Source: Acidovorax sp. KKS102 (GTDB taxonomy: Bacteria > Pseudomonadota > Gammaproteobacteria > Burkholderiales > Burkholderiaceae_C). From it: DNA of 64,000 nt. The notes beneath the pieces were generated by a model. It ran no database searches and was not told the origin of the DNA. It worked only from the letters and a program-made list of their open reading frames with translations. The stretch covers positions 4,588,001-4,652,000 of the forward strand of contig NC_018708.1 of NCBI RefSeq assembly GCF_000302535.1, in the 5' to 3' direction. Below, piece by piece: positions 43,905-53,326 of the stretch (position 1 is the stretch's first letter; every line of letters starts with the position of its first letter). Made by a program: the position numbers and the translations under genes.

Positions 43905-44879
43905 TCAGTCCACAGTGATGTTGCGGTCGCTCACGACCTTCTTCCACAGGGCCATCTGGCCATCGATAAAGCCGCGGAACTGCGCCGGCGTTCCGCCGTC
44001 GGGCACGACACCCTGTGCGGCGAAAGCTTTCTTCACCTCGTCCTCGAGCAGCATCCGGTTGAGGTCGCTGTTGAGCTTATCGACGACGGACGGCGGGGTG
44101 CCGGATGGCACCACGAAGCCATGCCAGGACGAGACCTCGTAGCCGGGGATTCCGGCTTCTGCGGCCGTTGGCACGTCGGGCAGCAGGGGCGACCGCTTCG
44201 GTGCTGCGATGGCGAGCGGGCGCACGCGCCCCGATTGCATGAAGGGCATGGCGTGAGGCAGCAGATCCAGGGCCACATCGAATTGGCCACCGGCCAGGTC
44301 GGTCAGCATGGGGGTGCTCCCCTTGTAGGGAATCTGGCGCATCTGTGTGGCGGTGGCGGTTTCGAACAGCGCCATCGCCAGGTGGTTCGATGAACCAGCC
44401 CCAGAGGAGCCATAGGTCAAGGCATTCGGCTTAATGCGGGCCGCAGCAAGGAGTTCAGCTGCGGACCGGTACGGACCCTGCGCATGGGTCACCAGCAGCA
44501 TGGGCGAGCGCCCCGCGAGCAGGACCGGCGCGAAGGCCTTCTGCGTGTCGTAAGCGATGTTCTTGTACAGCCAGGGGTTGGCGGCGTAGGGGAACTGCAC
44601 GACCAGGATAGTGTGGCCATCGGCCGCCGCGCCGGCCACTTCCTTGGTGCCGATCATGGTGCCGGCACCTGGCTTGTTATCGACGATCACCGGTTTCTTC
44701 CAGTAGTCACTCAGGTACTTGGCCGCGAGCCGGCCGAGCGTGTCGTTGAAACCGCCGGCCGGATAAGGCACCACGATGCGCACTGGTTTGGTGGGGTACT
44801 CCAGCGCCTGGGCGGCATCGGTGCCGAAGGCGGCGAGCACCGCGAGCATTTGCAGAGCCTTGCGACGGGTTGCGACCAT
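43905..44879 (-). CDS. Bug-family (TctC) solute-binding receptor
   Basis: A 324-residue periplasmic protein of the tripartite tricarboxylate receptor family, very abundant in Burkholderiales. It has a signal sequence, then YPTKPVRIVVPYPAGGFND, the NKPGAGTMIGTKEVA motif and YGSSGAGSSNHLA. Such receptors bind a carboxylate; here probably a furan carboxylate. No TctA/TctB membrane subunits lie nearby, as is common for orphan Bug proteins. It is the first gene of the hmf transcript, divergent from the LysR gene. Confidence 0.92.
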   Translation of the reverse strand: MVATRRKALQMLAVLAAFGTDAAQALEYPTKPVRIVVPYPAGGFNDTLGRLAAKYLSDYWKKPVIVDNKPGAGTMIGTKEVAGAAADGHTILVVQFPYAANPWLYKNIAYDTQKAFAPVLLAGRSPMLLVTHAQGPYRSAAELLAAARIKPNALTYGSSGAGSSNHLAMALFETATATQMRQIPYKGSTPMLTDLAGGQFDVALDLLPHAMPFMQSGRVRPLAIAAPKRSPLLPDVPTAAEAGIPGYEVSSWHGFVVPSGTPPSVVDKLNSDLNRMLLEDEVKKAFAAQGVVPDGGTPAQFRGFIDGQMALWKKVVSDRNITVD

Positions 44880-44963
44880 GGAAGTTGTCTCCGTTTATTG
44901 AGTGTTCTCAGAGCGCCTGGGGGGGGCAGGACTGCCTATTTGCGTCGATTCTAGGAGTCGGTT

Positions 44964-45016
44964 GGTATCAGATCAATTAACCTTTTATGATGAATAAAAT
45001 CAGATTTATTGATACC
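44964..45016. promoter_or_regulatory. LysR-type binding region between the Bug receptor gene and hmfR
   Basis: An inverted pair GGTATCA (44964-44970) and TGATACC (45010-45016) brackets AT-rich DNA. Inside lie two direct copies of ATCAGAT (44967-44973, 44999-45005) and ATC-N9-GAT (44999-45013), a T-N11-A LysR box. The interval is AT-rich and spans likely promoters of both divergent genes. Confidence 0.6.
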
Positions 45017-45026
45017 TTGGACGACC

Positions 45027-45950
45027 ATGGAATTCCGGCAAATCCAGTACTTCATCACCCTCTACGAGGACGGTTCAGTGACCCGCGCGGCACGCCGCCT
45101 GCACATCGTCCAGTCGGCACTCAGCATGCAGATGGCCAAGCTCGAGGCGGAGGTGGGACAGCGTCTCTTCATGCGCACGCCGCAAGGCATGCAGCCCACC
45201 CCCGAAGGCCGCCGCCTTTACCGCCTCTTCCTGCCGGTCGTCACGGGTTACCAGCGAGCGCGCGAACAGGTAATTGAAGCCACGGGCGAACTGAACGGGG
45301 AGGTGCGCTTCGGGATGATCGCGACCATCGCGCAGGGCGTCCTGGTCGATGCGATCCTGGAATTCTCCCCGGCCCATCCGAAGGTCGAACTGTCGATGAC
45401 GGATGGCTTCAGCGGCGACCTCATCGATGCGGTGGCGCTCGGCCAACTCGATGCCGCTGTGATCAACAAGCCACGGCGGGCATTGACACTCAAGAGCGAA
45501 ACCATCGCCGACGAGGATCTGCTTCTGGTCATGGGGCCGGCCCACGCAGACGTGCCTGCTTCCTTGCGTTTCAGCGGCATGTCGGCCTTGAAGCTGGTGT
45601 TTCCAACACGCCGACACGGTCTGCGCGGGATCATCGAGAACTTTGCCGAAGCGGAGGATGTCCACCTGAGCCCCAGCCTCGAGATCGATTCCATCAGCGC
45701 CATCCTAAAGCTGGTGCGCGAGAGCGATTTCTGCACGCTCCTGCCCCATGTCGCCGTGCGTGGCCTGCTCGAACGAGCGGAAGTGAAGGTGCATCGCTTC
45801 GTCTCCCCTCGATTGAGGCGCACGATCGTAGCCGTGACCGACCCGAGCAGGCCGCTCAATCCTGCCGCCGCCGCATTCCTCTCCGCCCTGCGCCGCCATC
45901 TGGCGGGCCTGGGGTCTGTGCCGCCCTACGGAGGCGACGGATTGTCGTAA
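45027..45950 (+). CDS. hmfR: LysR-family regulator of the hmf cluster
   Basis: A 307-residue LysR regulator. The N-terminal winged helix is EFRQIQYFITLYEDGSVTRA with LHIVQSALSMQMAKLE, and a type 2 periplasmic-binding effector domain follows from about residue 90. It is divergent from the catabolic genes, the usual arrangement for a pathway activator responding to an intermediate. The ATG at 45027 gives the standard start. Its last codons run up to the truncated transposase, so the native C-terminus may have been altered by that element. Confidence 0.9.
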   Translation: MEFRQIQYFITLYEDGSVTRAARRLHIVQSALSMQMAKLEAEVGQRLFMRTPQGMQPTPEGRRLYRLFLPVVTGYQRAREQVIEATGELNGEVRFGMIATIAQGVLVDAILEFSPAHPKVELSMTDGFSGDLIDAVALGQLDAAVINKPRRALTLKSETIADEDLLLVMGPAHADVPASLRFSGMSALKLVFPTRRHGLRGIIENFAEAEDVHLSPSLEIDSISAILKLVRESDFCTLLPHVAVRGLLERAEVKVHRFVSPRLRRTIVAVTDPSRPLNPAAAAFLSALRRHLAGLGSVPPYGGDGLS

Positions 45951-46699
45951 AGCCCTGCCTGTGCTGCGGTCGAGGAGATCGGAGTAAACGCGCCGCGCGC
46001 CCATGCCCGCTTTGGCTCGGGTGACGAAGAATGCGCCAGCCTGATGCATGGCATACAAGCGAGCAGAGTCGACGTATCCACGATCCATCACGTAATAGGC
46101 GCCCGCATCGACAGGCATTTCGAGCACGTTCACGTTGTGAAGCTTGCCATTGCTGATGTGAATGCACGCTGGAATGGCCCACTCAGGTCCAGAAGCGTGT
46201 GCAGCTTGATGGCGGTCTTGGTCGAACGAAACGGTGCCCAGTCAAACAAGCCCAGGCACAGGTCGATGGTGGTGGCATCCAAGACGTACACACTGGCATC
46301 AAGGTCGGGCACCGTTGGCTCTTGGGCGTACAGGGCTCTGGCCCGTACGATCAGCCGCTGCGCCAGCGCATGATAGTGATAGATACGCCGGTCGCGCGAG
46401 TTCAGCGCATCTGCCGGCGTCGAGCGCACCGGTGGCGCCTTCAATCCAATGTGAAACAGCTTGCTGCAACTGGCCGCCGAGCAGACGTGGATGTCGCGCA
46501 GCGATTCGCGCCATGCCAGCTGGTAGAACGCCATGACGCGAAACAAGTCTGCGCATCCCAAGGTGAAAACACCTGCATCGCCCTCGTGACGCTCGATGAT
46601 GCGCAAGAAGGTCTTCCAAGGCACAAACCCCATCACCTGTGCGAACAGCAGCTTGCCCCCACTTATGCACCACGCCGGGCTTTTGAAACCCGTGAGCAT
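45951..46699 (-). pseudogene. IS4-family transposase, frameshifted and truncated
   Basis: The N-terminal part reads in one frame from 46699: [40 protein letters not shown] and YVLDATTIDLCLGLFDWAPF with the first catalytic aspartate. Near 46165-46185 the frame shifts by one base. The continuation in another frame reads AIPACIHISNGKLHNVNVLE, then YYVMDRGYVDSARLYAMHQA and FFVTRAKAGMGARRVYSDLL. It stops near 45953, about 150 residues short, missing the glutamate-containing C-terminus. It cannot encode an active transposase. No second end of the IS is recognisable. Confidence 0.85.
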
Positions 46700-46841
46700 C
46701 GCAAATATGCAAATCGAAAATCAAATCGTGGACACCCATGAACCCTCTGAAACCCGCATCAGCATTGGCATTGCTGCTTGTCGTCTCAAAATAAATCAGA
46801 CACCACTGAGGCAAAATACAGACTCAATTGTTGACGACACC

Positions 46842-47822
46842 ATGAGCGAAGTATTAAACGAAGACCCCCAACCGCCCCCGGGCTCCGCCCAGTCCACGTG
46901 CTGGGCGCAAGAGCCCATCGAAGCGACGCGCGGCGCAGCCCGCCTGAAAATCGAACGCGAAACCCACAAGCTCGAAAAGCGCCTGTGCCGCGAGGTCGGC
47001 AAGGCCATTGTCGACTTCAACATGATTGAAGAAGGCGACAAGGTCATGGTGTGCATGTCCGGCGGCAAGGACAGTTATGCGCTGCTGGACATCCTGCTCA
47101 AGCTCAAGGCCCGCGCGCCCATCCACTTTGACCTGGTGGCCGTCAACCTGGACCAGAAGCAGCCGGGCTTCCCCGAGCATGTGCTGCCCGAGTACCTGGC
47201 CAGCACCGGCGTGCCGTTCCATATCGAGAACGAAGACACCTACAGCATCGTCAAGAAGCTGATCCCCGAGGGCAAGACCACCTGCAGCCTGTGCAGCCGC
47301 CTGCGCCGGGGCATTCTGTACCGCGTGGCCGATGAGCTGGGCTGCACCAAGATCGCGCTGGGCCACCACCGCGACGACATTTTGCAGACGCTGCTGCTCA
47401 ACATGTTCTTTGGCGGCAAGATGAAAAGCATGCCGCCCAAGCTGGTGAGCGACGACGGCAAGCATGTGGTGATCCGCCCGCTGGCCTACGTGGCCGAGAA
47501 AGACACCGCCCGCTGGGCCGCGCACCGCAACTTCCCCATCATCCCGTGCAACCTGTGCGGCAGCCAGGAGAACCTGCAGCGCAAGCAGGTGGGCGAGATG
47601 CTGCGCGAGTGGGAAAAGCGCTTCCCCGGCCGGGTTGAGAACATGTTCAATGCGCTGCAGAACGTAGTGCCCTCGCACCTGCTGGACGGCAGCCTGTACG
47701 ACTTCAAGAACGCCCGGGCCACGGGCATCGCCAGCGAAGACGGCGACAAGGCGTTTGACAAGGAAGAGTTCGCGGCGCCATCGCCTTCGTTGCCGGGTGT
47801 GCAGGTGGTGCAACTGTCGTGA
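46842..47822 (+). CDS. ttcA: tRNA 2-thiocytidine(32) synthetase
   Basis: TtcA puts sulfur on cytidine 32 of some tRNAs using ATP and an iron-sulfur cluster. The 326-residue protein has the PP-loop [16 protein letters not shown] (about 73-88), a [10 protein letters not shown] cluster motif, and [34 protein letters not shown], all conserved. The ATG at 46842 is chosen; frames reaching further left run into the IS remnant. It marks the return to backbone sequence. Confidence 0.94.
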   Translation: MSEVLNEDPQPPPGSAQSTCWAQEPIEATRGAARLKIERETHKLEKRLCREVGKAIVDFNMIEEGDKVMVCMSGGKDSYALLDILLKLKARAPIHFDLVAVNLDQKQPGFPEHVLPEYLASTGVPFHIENEDTYSIVKKLIPEGKTTCSLCSRLRRGILYRVADELGCTKIALGHHRDDILQTLLLNMFFGGKMKSMPPKLVSDDGKHVVIRPLAYVAEKDTARWAAHRNFPIIPCNLCGSQENLQRKQVGEMLREWEKRFPGRVENMFNALQNVVPSHLLDGSLYDFKNARATGIASEDGDKAFDKEEFAAPSPSLPGVQVVQLS

Positions 47823-47877
47823 ACTGCCGGGGCCAGCGGCACTCTCACGGAGATCCTTGTTTCAGGACACTCTGACC

Positions 47878-48498
47878 ATGACACAACGCCGATGGATTCC
47901 CGCCCTGCTCCTGGGCCTCACCGTCACCCTGCTCGCAGGCTGCAGCACCACCCGCGTGGTGGAGGGCCAGGTGCAGAGCTTCTCAACGCTGGCGGCCGTG
48001 CCCGCCCCCGCCACGTACCGCATTGAGCGCCTGCCCTCGCAGCAAGCCCCTTCGTTCGACGCCATCGCCGCGCTGGCCGACCAGGCCCTGGCGCGCGCGG
48101 GCCTGCAGCGCGACGATGCCGCGCCCCGCCTGCTGGTGCAGCTGGGTGTGCAGGCCGACGCCGTGCCGCGCTATGACCCCTTCCGCCCATATGGCCCCTA
48201 CGGCGCTTACGGGCCCGGCCCCTGGGGCATGGGCGGCTGGTATGGGCGGGGCTGGGGCGTGCATGGCGTGTGGCGCTTTGGCGAACCCACGCCCCTGCAC
48301 CGCCGCGCAGTCAGCATCGTGATGCGCGACGCCAGCACCCAGGCCGTGGTGTACGAAACCTCGGCCGTGCACGAAGATGTGTGGGTGAGCGACCCGGCCG
48401 TCTATGGCGTGCTGTTCGATGCGGCCCTCAACGGCTTTCCAAAACCGCCCCAGGGGCCCCGCCAAGTGCGCATACCCCTGGCACCTCCTGCCCCCTGA
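47878..48498 (+). CDS. DUF4136 lipoprotein
   Basis: A 206-residue outer-envelope lipoprotein. The signal ends in the lipobox LLAGC (about 17-21). The domain is the DUF4136 pattern: ATYRIERLPSQQAPSFDAIA, LVQLGVQADAVPRYDPF, and a VVYETSAVHEDVWVSD strand. A Gly/Tyr/Trp-rich loop (about 105-130) is low complexity. Function is unknown. It follows ttcA by 55 bases. Confidence 0.85.
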   Translation: MTQRRWIPALLLGLTVTLLAGCSTTRVVEGQVQSFSTLAAVPAPATYRIERLPSQQAPSFDAIAALADQALARAGLQRDDAAPRLLVQLGVQADAVPRYDPFRPYGPYGAYGPGPWGMGGWYGRGWGVHGVWRFGEPTPLHRRAVSIVMRDASTQAVVYETSAVHEDVWVSDPAVYGVLFDAALNGFPKPPQGPRQVRIPLAPPAP

Positions 48499-48529
48499 GA
48501 CGTCCCATCCTCAGCCACTCCGCCACTGC

Positions 48530-49171
48530 ATGCAAGCCACCCGCATCGTTGCCATCCGCCACGGCGAAACCGCCTGGAACGTGGACACCCGCATCCAGGG
48601 CCACCTGGACATCCCGCTCAACGATACCGGCCTGTGGCAGGCCACCCAGGTCGCCCAGGCCCTGGTGGGCGAGCCGATTGCCGCCATCTACTCCAGCGAC
48701 CTGCAACGCGCGCACGCCACCGCCCAGGCCGTGGCCCGCACCACGGGCGCCCCGTTGAAGACCGAGCCGGGTCTGCGCGAACGCAGCTTCGGGCACTTTC
48801 AGGGCCGAACGTTTGCCGAGATCGAGGCCGAACTGCCCGAGGACGCCTTGCGCTGGCGCAAGCGCGACCCGCACTACACGCCCGAGGGCGGCGAGTCCCT
48901 CGTCACCTTGCGTGACCGCATCGAACGCACCGTGACCGCGCTCGCACAACAGCATGTGGGCGAGCAGGTGGTGATGGTGGCGCATGGCGGCGTGCTTGAC
49001 GTGCTGTACCGCCTGGCCACGCGCCAGGACATCCAGGCGCCGCGCACCTGGCAACTCGCGAACGCCGCCATCAACCGCCTGCTGTGGACGCCTGACGGCC
49101 TGACCCTCGTCGGCTGGGCGGACACCCAACACCTTGACCAGATTGTCGTGCGCGATGAAAACCACGCCTGA
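48530..49171 (+). CDS. Histidine phosphatase family protein (phosphoglycerate mutase-like)
   Basis: A 213-residue enzyme of the branch-1 histidine phosphatase superfamily. The phosphohistidine motif is IRHGETAWN (about 9-17). The second histidine is in VMVAHGGVLDVLYRL, and YSSDLQRAHATAQ and LRERSFGHFQG complete the pocket. Such proteins may be phosphatases for sugar phosphates, cobalamin or nucleotide intermediates, so the gpmB-type name would be unsafe. It overlaps the next gene by 17 bases. Confidence 0.88.
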   Translation: MQATRIVAIRHGETAWNVDTRIQGHLDIPLNDTGLWQATQVAQALVGEPIAAIYSSDLQRAHATAQAVARTTGAPLKTEPGLRERSFGHFQGRTFAEIEAELPEDALRWRKRDPHYTPEGGESLVTLRDRIERTVTALAQQHVGEQVVMVAHGGVLDVLYRLATRQDIQAPRTWQLANAAINRLLWTPDGLTLVGWADTQHLDQIVVRDENHA

Positions 49172-50324
49172 AGCCTTGCAAACCACCGTCGGCCAACGCG
49201 TGGACCTGATCGACACCCCCGCCCTGGTGGTGGACCTGGACGCCATGGACCGCAACATCCAGCGCATGGCCGACTTCGCACGCAAGCACCAGGTGCGCTG
49301 GCGACCCCATGCCAAGCTGCACAAAAGCGCCGAAATCGCGCTGCTGCAGCAACGCGCGGGTGCTCAGGGTGTGTGCGTGCAGAAGGTGGCCGAGGCCGAG
49401 GCGCTGGCCGCCGGTGGCGTCGATGACATCACCATCACCAACCAGGTCATCGCCATGCCCAAGCTGCACCGCGTGGCGCGGCTGGCCGCGCAGCTGGCGG
49501 CACGCGGCGGGCGCCTGGGTGTGGCGGTGGACCATGCCGATGGCATCGCCCGCCTGGCCGAAGCCATGGCCCAATCCGGCAGCGATGCGGGCATCGATGT
49601 GCTGGTCGAGATCGACGTGGGCCAAGGCCGCTGCGGCGTGCCACCGGGCGAGGCCGCCGTGCCCCTTGCACTGGCCGTGTCGCGCAGCCCCCGGCTGCGC
49701 TTTGCGGGCCTGCAGGCCTACCACGGCCGCGCGCAGCACCTGGCCAGTAGCGTGGGTCGGCGCGAGACCATCGCCGCTGTCGTTCGCGCGGCGGATCACA
49801 CGCGCCAGCTCATCGAAGCCGCCGGGCTGCCCGTGCCGCTGATCACCGGATCAGGCACAGGCACCCTGGTTCACGAGGCCGCCAGCGGCGTGTTTGGCGA
49901 GTTGCAGGCGGGCTCGTTTTTGTTCATGGACGCAGATTACGCGCGCAACGAACGCGATCCCGCGCAGCCCGCGTTTGAACACGCGCTGTACGTCAAGACC
50001 CAGGTGGTGTCGGTGCGCGACACCCATGCGGTGTGCGACGCAGGCCACAAGAGCCATGCCATCGACTCGGGCCTGCCCACCGTCGCCCTGCTGCCCGCCG
50101 ACCGCACCCTGCGCTACGCCAACGGGGGCGACGAACATGGCCTGCTTTATGCGGACGCTCCCGACGCCCGCCTGCCCAGTTTGGGGCACATGCTCTGGCT
50201 CATTCCGGGTCATTGCGATCCCACGGTCAACCTGTACGACTTTTTGATCGGCGTGCGCGGCGGACTGATGGACGGGGTGGTGGAGCGGATCATCCGCGTG
50301 GATGCGCGGGGTGCGCTGACGTAG
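49155..50324 (+). CDS. PLP-dependent DSD1-like protein (D-threonine aldolase / D-serine dehydratase family)
   Basis: A 389-residue protein with an alanine-racemase-type N-terminal barrel. The PLP lysine lies in RWRPHAKLHKSAEIALL (about 55). The C-terminal metal-binding half has AGHKSHAIDSGLP and IPGHCDPTVNLYD, which is typical of D-threonine aldolase, D-serine dehydratase and 3-hydroxyaspartate aldolase. Which of these it is cannot be told by eye. The ATG at 49155 is inside the end of the preceding gene. Confidence 0.85.
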   Translation: MKTTPEALQTTVGQRVDLIDTPALVVDLDAMDRNIQRMADFARKHQVRWRPHAKLHKSAEIALLQQRAGAQGVCVQKVAEAEALAAGGVDDITITNQVIAMPKLHRVARLAAQLAARGGRLGVAVDHADGIARLAEAMAQSGSDAGIDVLVEIDVGQGRCGVPPGEAAVPLALAVSRSPRLRFAGLQAYHGRAQHLASSVGRRETIAAVVRAADHTRQLIEAAGLPVPLITGSGTGTLVHEAASGVFGELQAGSFLFMDADYARNERDPAQPAFEHALYVKTQVVSVRDTHAVCDAGHKSHAIDSGLPTVALLPADRTLRYANGGDEHGLLYADAPDARLPSLGHMLWLIPGHCDPTVNLYDFLIGVRGGLMDGVVERIIRVDARGALT

Positions 50325-50403
50325 GCGCGGCCCTCTAAACACCGGCGCTATAGGGGTTCACCTGCCCCAGTGAGAGCTGGCTGCTGGACCACAATCCGGC
50401 AGC

Positions 50404-52206
50404 ATGAGCCCCAGCCAGATCATCGTCCTTGCGACGCCCGTCTTCTTTGTGCTGATCGCCATCGAACTGGCCGTCGGCTTCAAGCGCCAGCGCAACACCT
50501 ACCGCCTGGCCGATGCGGTGAGCAGCATCAGCCTGGGCATGCTCAGCCAGACCAGCGCAGTCTTCACGCGCCTGCTGCGCATCGGCATCTACACCGCTCT
50601 GTTCGAGCATGTGGCACTGTGGCGCAACGATGCGTTCTGGACCAGCCTGCCCGGCTGGCTGCTGGCGCTGGTGTTCTACGACTTCTGCTACTACTGGCTG
50701 CACCGCATGGGGCACGAGTCAGCCGTGCTGTGGGCCGCACACGCGGTGCACCACCAGAGCCAGGACTACAACCTCAGCACCGCGCTGCGCCAGACCAGTT
50801 CGGGCGCGCTGCTGGGCTGGGTCTTTTATGTGCCCATGGCGCTGGCCGGTGTGCCGCCCCTGGTGTTTGGCGTGGTGGCGCTGATTGACCTGCTCTACCA
50901 GTTCTGGGTGCACACCGAGCAGGTGGGGCGCCTGGGCTGGTTCGACCGCTGGTTCTGCAGCCCGAGCAACCACCGCGTGCACCATGCCGTCAACGACGCC
51001 TACCTGGACAAGAACTACGGCGGCATCCTGATCCTGTGGGACCGGATGTTCGGCACCTTCAAGGATGAAGACGCGCAGGAGAAATGTGTGTACGGCACGC
51101 GCGGCCTGCTCAACAGCTGGGACCCGCTGTGGGCCAACGCCCAGGTGTACGCAGGACTGGCGCACGACAGCTGGCACGCGCGCAGCTGGCTCGACAAGCT
51201 CAAGGTCTGGATCAAGCCACCCGGCTGGCGGCCTGCGGATGTGGCGGAGCGGTTCCCCAAGCCTGCCTTCAGCATGGCGCAGATGCAGCTGTACCACCCA
51301 CCCATGTCGCGTGCTGTGCAGTGGTTTGCGCTGGTGCAGTTCGCGCTGCTGCTCACAGGCGTGGCAGCCTTTTTGTGGCAGGCCGATGCGGCGCCGCTGG
51401 TGCAGAACGCCCTCTGGTTTGCCGTGCTGCTGACGGTGCAATGGTCGCTGGGCGCGGTGATGCAGGGGCGCATCGGCATGCTGATGGCGCTGATGCTGCA
51501 AAGCGCGGCGCTGGCCACGGCCACCAGTGCGCTGGGGCTTACGGAGTGGCATTGGCTGTTCAAGCCACTGACCATGGCAATCGCTATTATTTTGATAGCT
51601 ACTAGCGCATATTCGACTAGCGCAAGAGGCACGTCGGGCTCCAAAACGCCCTGGGTCTTGCTGATGGCAGCCCTGGGCGGGTCCTTGGCGGGGGATGTGT
51701 TCCTCATGTTCCCGGGTTTCTTCATTCCCGGTCTGGTGAGCTTTCTGGTGGCGCACCTGTTCTATGTGGCGCTGTTCAAAAGCGGGCAGACCTGGTTTCC
51801 GCACCGGGGTGCACTGGCGGCCACGCTGGGCATAGGCGTGGCGATGTATGCCTTTCTGTGGACGGGTGGGCTGCCGGCTGCACTGCGCGCGCCGGTCGCG
51901 GCCTATGTGCTGGTGATTGCGCTGATGGCGGCCCAGGCGATAGGCCGCGCCACCGTATTGCGCGACGCCCCCTCGCTGTGGGTCGCCATCGGCGCCGGAT
52001 TCTTCATGCTCAGCGACTCGCTGCTGGCCACCAACCGGTTCGTGACACCCCTGCCCATGGCGCAGGTCTGGGTGCTGGCGACGTATTACGCTGCACAGGC
52101 GCTGATCGTGGCAGGCATGCTGCGGGGCACAGCCCGCGCAGAGCCCAGCTCTGCCACGCCCCTCACACCCCAAACAGATCTTGCCCGCTCGCCTTCGGGG
52201 GCGTGA
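50404..52206 (+). CDS. Sterol desaturase family protein fused to a YhhN (lysoplasmalogenase-like) domain
   Basis: A 600-residue membrane protein with two domains. Residues 1 to about 290 are a di-iron hydroxylase of the sterol desaturase family, with histidine clusters HRMGH (100-104), HAVHH (113-117) and HRVHH (190-194), like alkylglycerol monooxygenases. Residues about 370-585 are a YhhN/TMEM86 domain ([34 protein letters not shown]). TMEM86 proteins cleave lysoplasmalogens, and alkylglycerol monooxygenase cleaves alkyl ethers, so the fusion points to ether-lipid breakdown. A dispersed repeat copy lies in the YhhN part. The 3' end overlaps convergent ruvB by 44 bases. Confidence 0.85.
   Translation: MSPSQIIVLATPVFFVLIAIELAVGFKRQRNTYRLADAVSSISLGMLSQTSAVFTRLLRIGIYTALFEHVALWRNDAFWTSLPGWLLALVFYDFCYYWLHRMGHESAVLWAAHAVHHQSQDYNLSTALRQTSSGALLGWVFYVPMALAGVPPLVFGVVALIDLLYQFWVHTEQVGRLGWFDRWFCSPSNHRVHHAVNDAYLDKNYGGILILWDRMFGTFKDEDAQEKCVYGTRGLLNSWDPLWANAQVYAGLAHDSWHARSWLDKLKVWIKPPGWRPADVAERFPKPAFSMAQMQLYHPPMSRAVQWFALVQFALLLTGVAAFLWQADAAPLVQNALWFAVLLTVQWSLGAVMQGRIGMLMALMLQSAALATATSALGLTEWHWLFKPLTMAIAIILIATSAYSTSARGTSGSKTPWVLLMAALGGSLAGDVFLMFPGFFIPGLVSFLVAHLFYVALFKSGQTWFPHRGALAATLGIGVAMYAFLWTGGLPAALRAPVAAYVLVIALMAAQAIGRATVLRDAPSLWVAIGAGFFMLSDSLLATNRFVTPLPMAQVWVLATYYAAQALIVAGMLRGTARAEPSSATPLTPQTDLARSPSGA
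51583..51630 (+). repeat. Dispersed repeat (family A), copy inside the fusion gene
   Basis: It contains TATTATTTTGATAGCTACTA, then GCGCATATTCGACTAGCGCA and AGAGGC, the most complete copy in the window. It encodes about residues 394-409, a loop between membrane helices of the YhhN domain, without breaking the frame. Confidence 0.8.
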
Positions 52207-53224
52207 CCCCCAGGTGGCGGAACGCCGCCAGCGTGGCAATGCGCCCGCGCGGCGTGCGCTGCAGGAAGCCCTGCTGGATCAGATAGGGCTCGATCACGTC
52301 CTCGATGGTGCCGGCCTCTTCGCCAATGCTGGCCGCGATGTTGTCCAGCCCCACGGGGCCGCCATCGAAGCGGTGGATCACGGCTTCGAGCAGCTTGCGG
52401 TCCATCACGTCAAAGCCTTGCGGGTCCACATCGAGCATGGCCAACGCCTTGTCGGCAATGGGTTTGGTAATGCGCCCATCGCCCTTGACCTCTGCATAGT
52501 CGCGCACCCGGCGCAGTAGCCGGTTGGCAATGCGCGGTGTGCCGCGCGAGCGGCGGGCGATCTCGAAGCCACCTTCCTCATCCATCGGTGCATGGAGCAA
52601 CCCGGCACTGCGCTGGACAATGCGCGCCAGCTCCTCGGCCGTGTAGAACTCAAGCCGCGCCACGATGCCGAAGCGGTCGCGCAACGGGTTGGTCAGCATG
52701 CCCGCACGCGTGGTCGCACCCACCAGGGTGAAGGGCTGCAGGTCCAGCTTGATGCTGCGCGCTGCCGGCCCCTCGCCGATCATGATGTCGATCTGATAGT
52801 CCTCCAGCGCGGGGTAAAGGATTTCCTCCACCACGGGCGAGAGGCGGTGGATCTCATCAATGAAAAGAACGTCGTTCTTTTCCAGGTTGGTGAGCAGTGC
52901 GGCCAGGTCCTTGGGTTTTTCCAGCACGGGTCCGCTGGTCTGGCGCAGGTTCACCCCCAGCTCGGCCGCGATGATGTGCGAGAGCGTGGTCTTGCCCAGC
53001 CCAGGCGGGCCGAACAGCAGCACGTGGTCCAGCGCCTCCTCACGCTTCCTCGCAGCGCCGATGAAGATCTCCAGCTGCTCCCGCGCCTTGGCCTGGCCCA
53101 CGTACTCCTGCAGGAGCTTGGGGCGCAGGGCGCGTTCGATGGCCTCCTCTTGGAGAGAGGCGGGGGCGGCAGAGATGACGCGTTTGGCGGCGGCGGGGGA
53201 GAAGTCGTCGGTCTGGATGGTCAC
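52163..53224 (-). CDS. ruvB: Holliday junction branch migration helicase RuvB
   Basis: The hexameric AAA+ motor that drives branch migration with RuvA. The 353-residue protein has Walker [16 protein letters not shown] near residue 65, Walker [11 protein letters not shown] near residue 118, the sensor region [20 protein letters not shown], and a C-terminal winged helix ([12 protein letters not shown]). The start codon is GTG at 53224. Unusually, ruvA is not adjacent: a carbonic-anhydrase-like gene on the other strand lies between them. Confidence 0.96.
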   Translation of the reverse strand: MTIQTDDFSPAAAKRVISAAPASLQEEAIERALRPKLLQEYVGQAKAREQLEIFIGAARKREEALDHVLLFGPPGLGKTTLSHIIAAELGVNLRQTSGPVLEKPKDLAALLTNLEKNDVLFIDEIHRLSPVVEEILYPALEDYQIDIMIGEGPAARSIKLDLQPFTLVGATTRAGMLTNPLRDRFGIVARLEFYTAEELARIVQRSAGLLHAPMDEEGGFEIARRSRGTPRIANRLLRRVRDYAEVKGDGRITKPIADKALAMLDVDPQGFDVMDRKLLEAVIHRFDGGPVGLDNIAASIGEEAGTIEDVIEPYLIQQGFLQRTPRGRIATLAAFRHLGVTPPKASGQDLFGV

Positions 53225-53326
53225 GGCAGTTATGTCTGGGCGGCGAATGCCATGCTGGCATGCAATCTGCCACTATATCGCCCAAGCATTCCCCGGGGTT
53301 CAAGTAAGCGGGAACAGCGCCGATAG

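Larger units (their letters stand above)
26066..46841. other. Proposed genomic island between folB and ttcA
   Basis: About 20.8 kb of catabolic and regulatory genes separates folB from ttcA, genes I expect to be neighbours in Comamonadaceae. The right edge holds a broken IS4-type transposase. The left edge is 544 bases of unassigned DNA of lower GC. None of the dispersed repeats of the flanking backbone were found inside. No integrase, tRNA gene or clear attachment repeat was seen, so the insertion mechanism is open. Confidence 0.65.

Noticed and set aside
48530..49171. Phosphoglycerate mutase (gpmB) assignment
   Set aside because: The histidine phosphatase motifs are shared by many phosphatases; nothing in the sequence or context singles out glycolysis.
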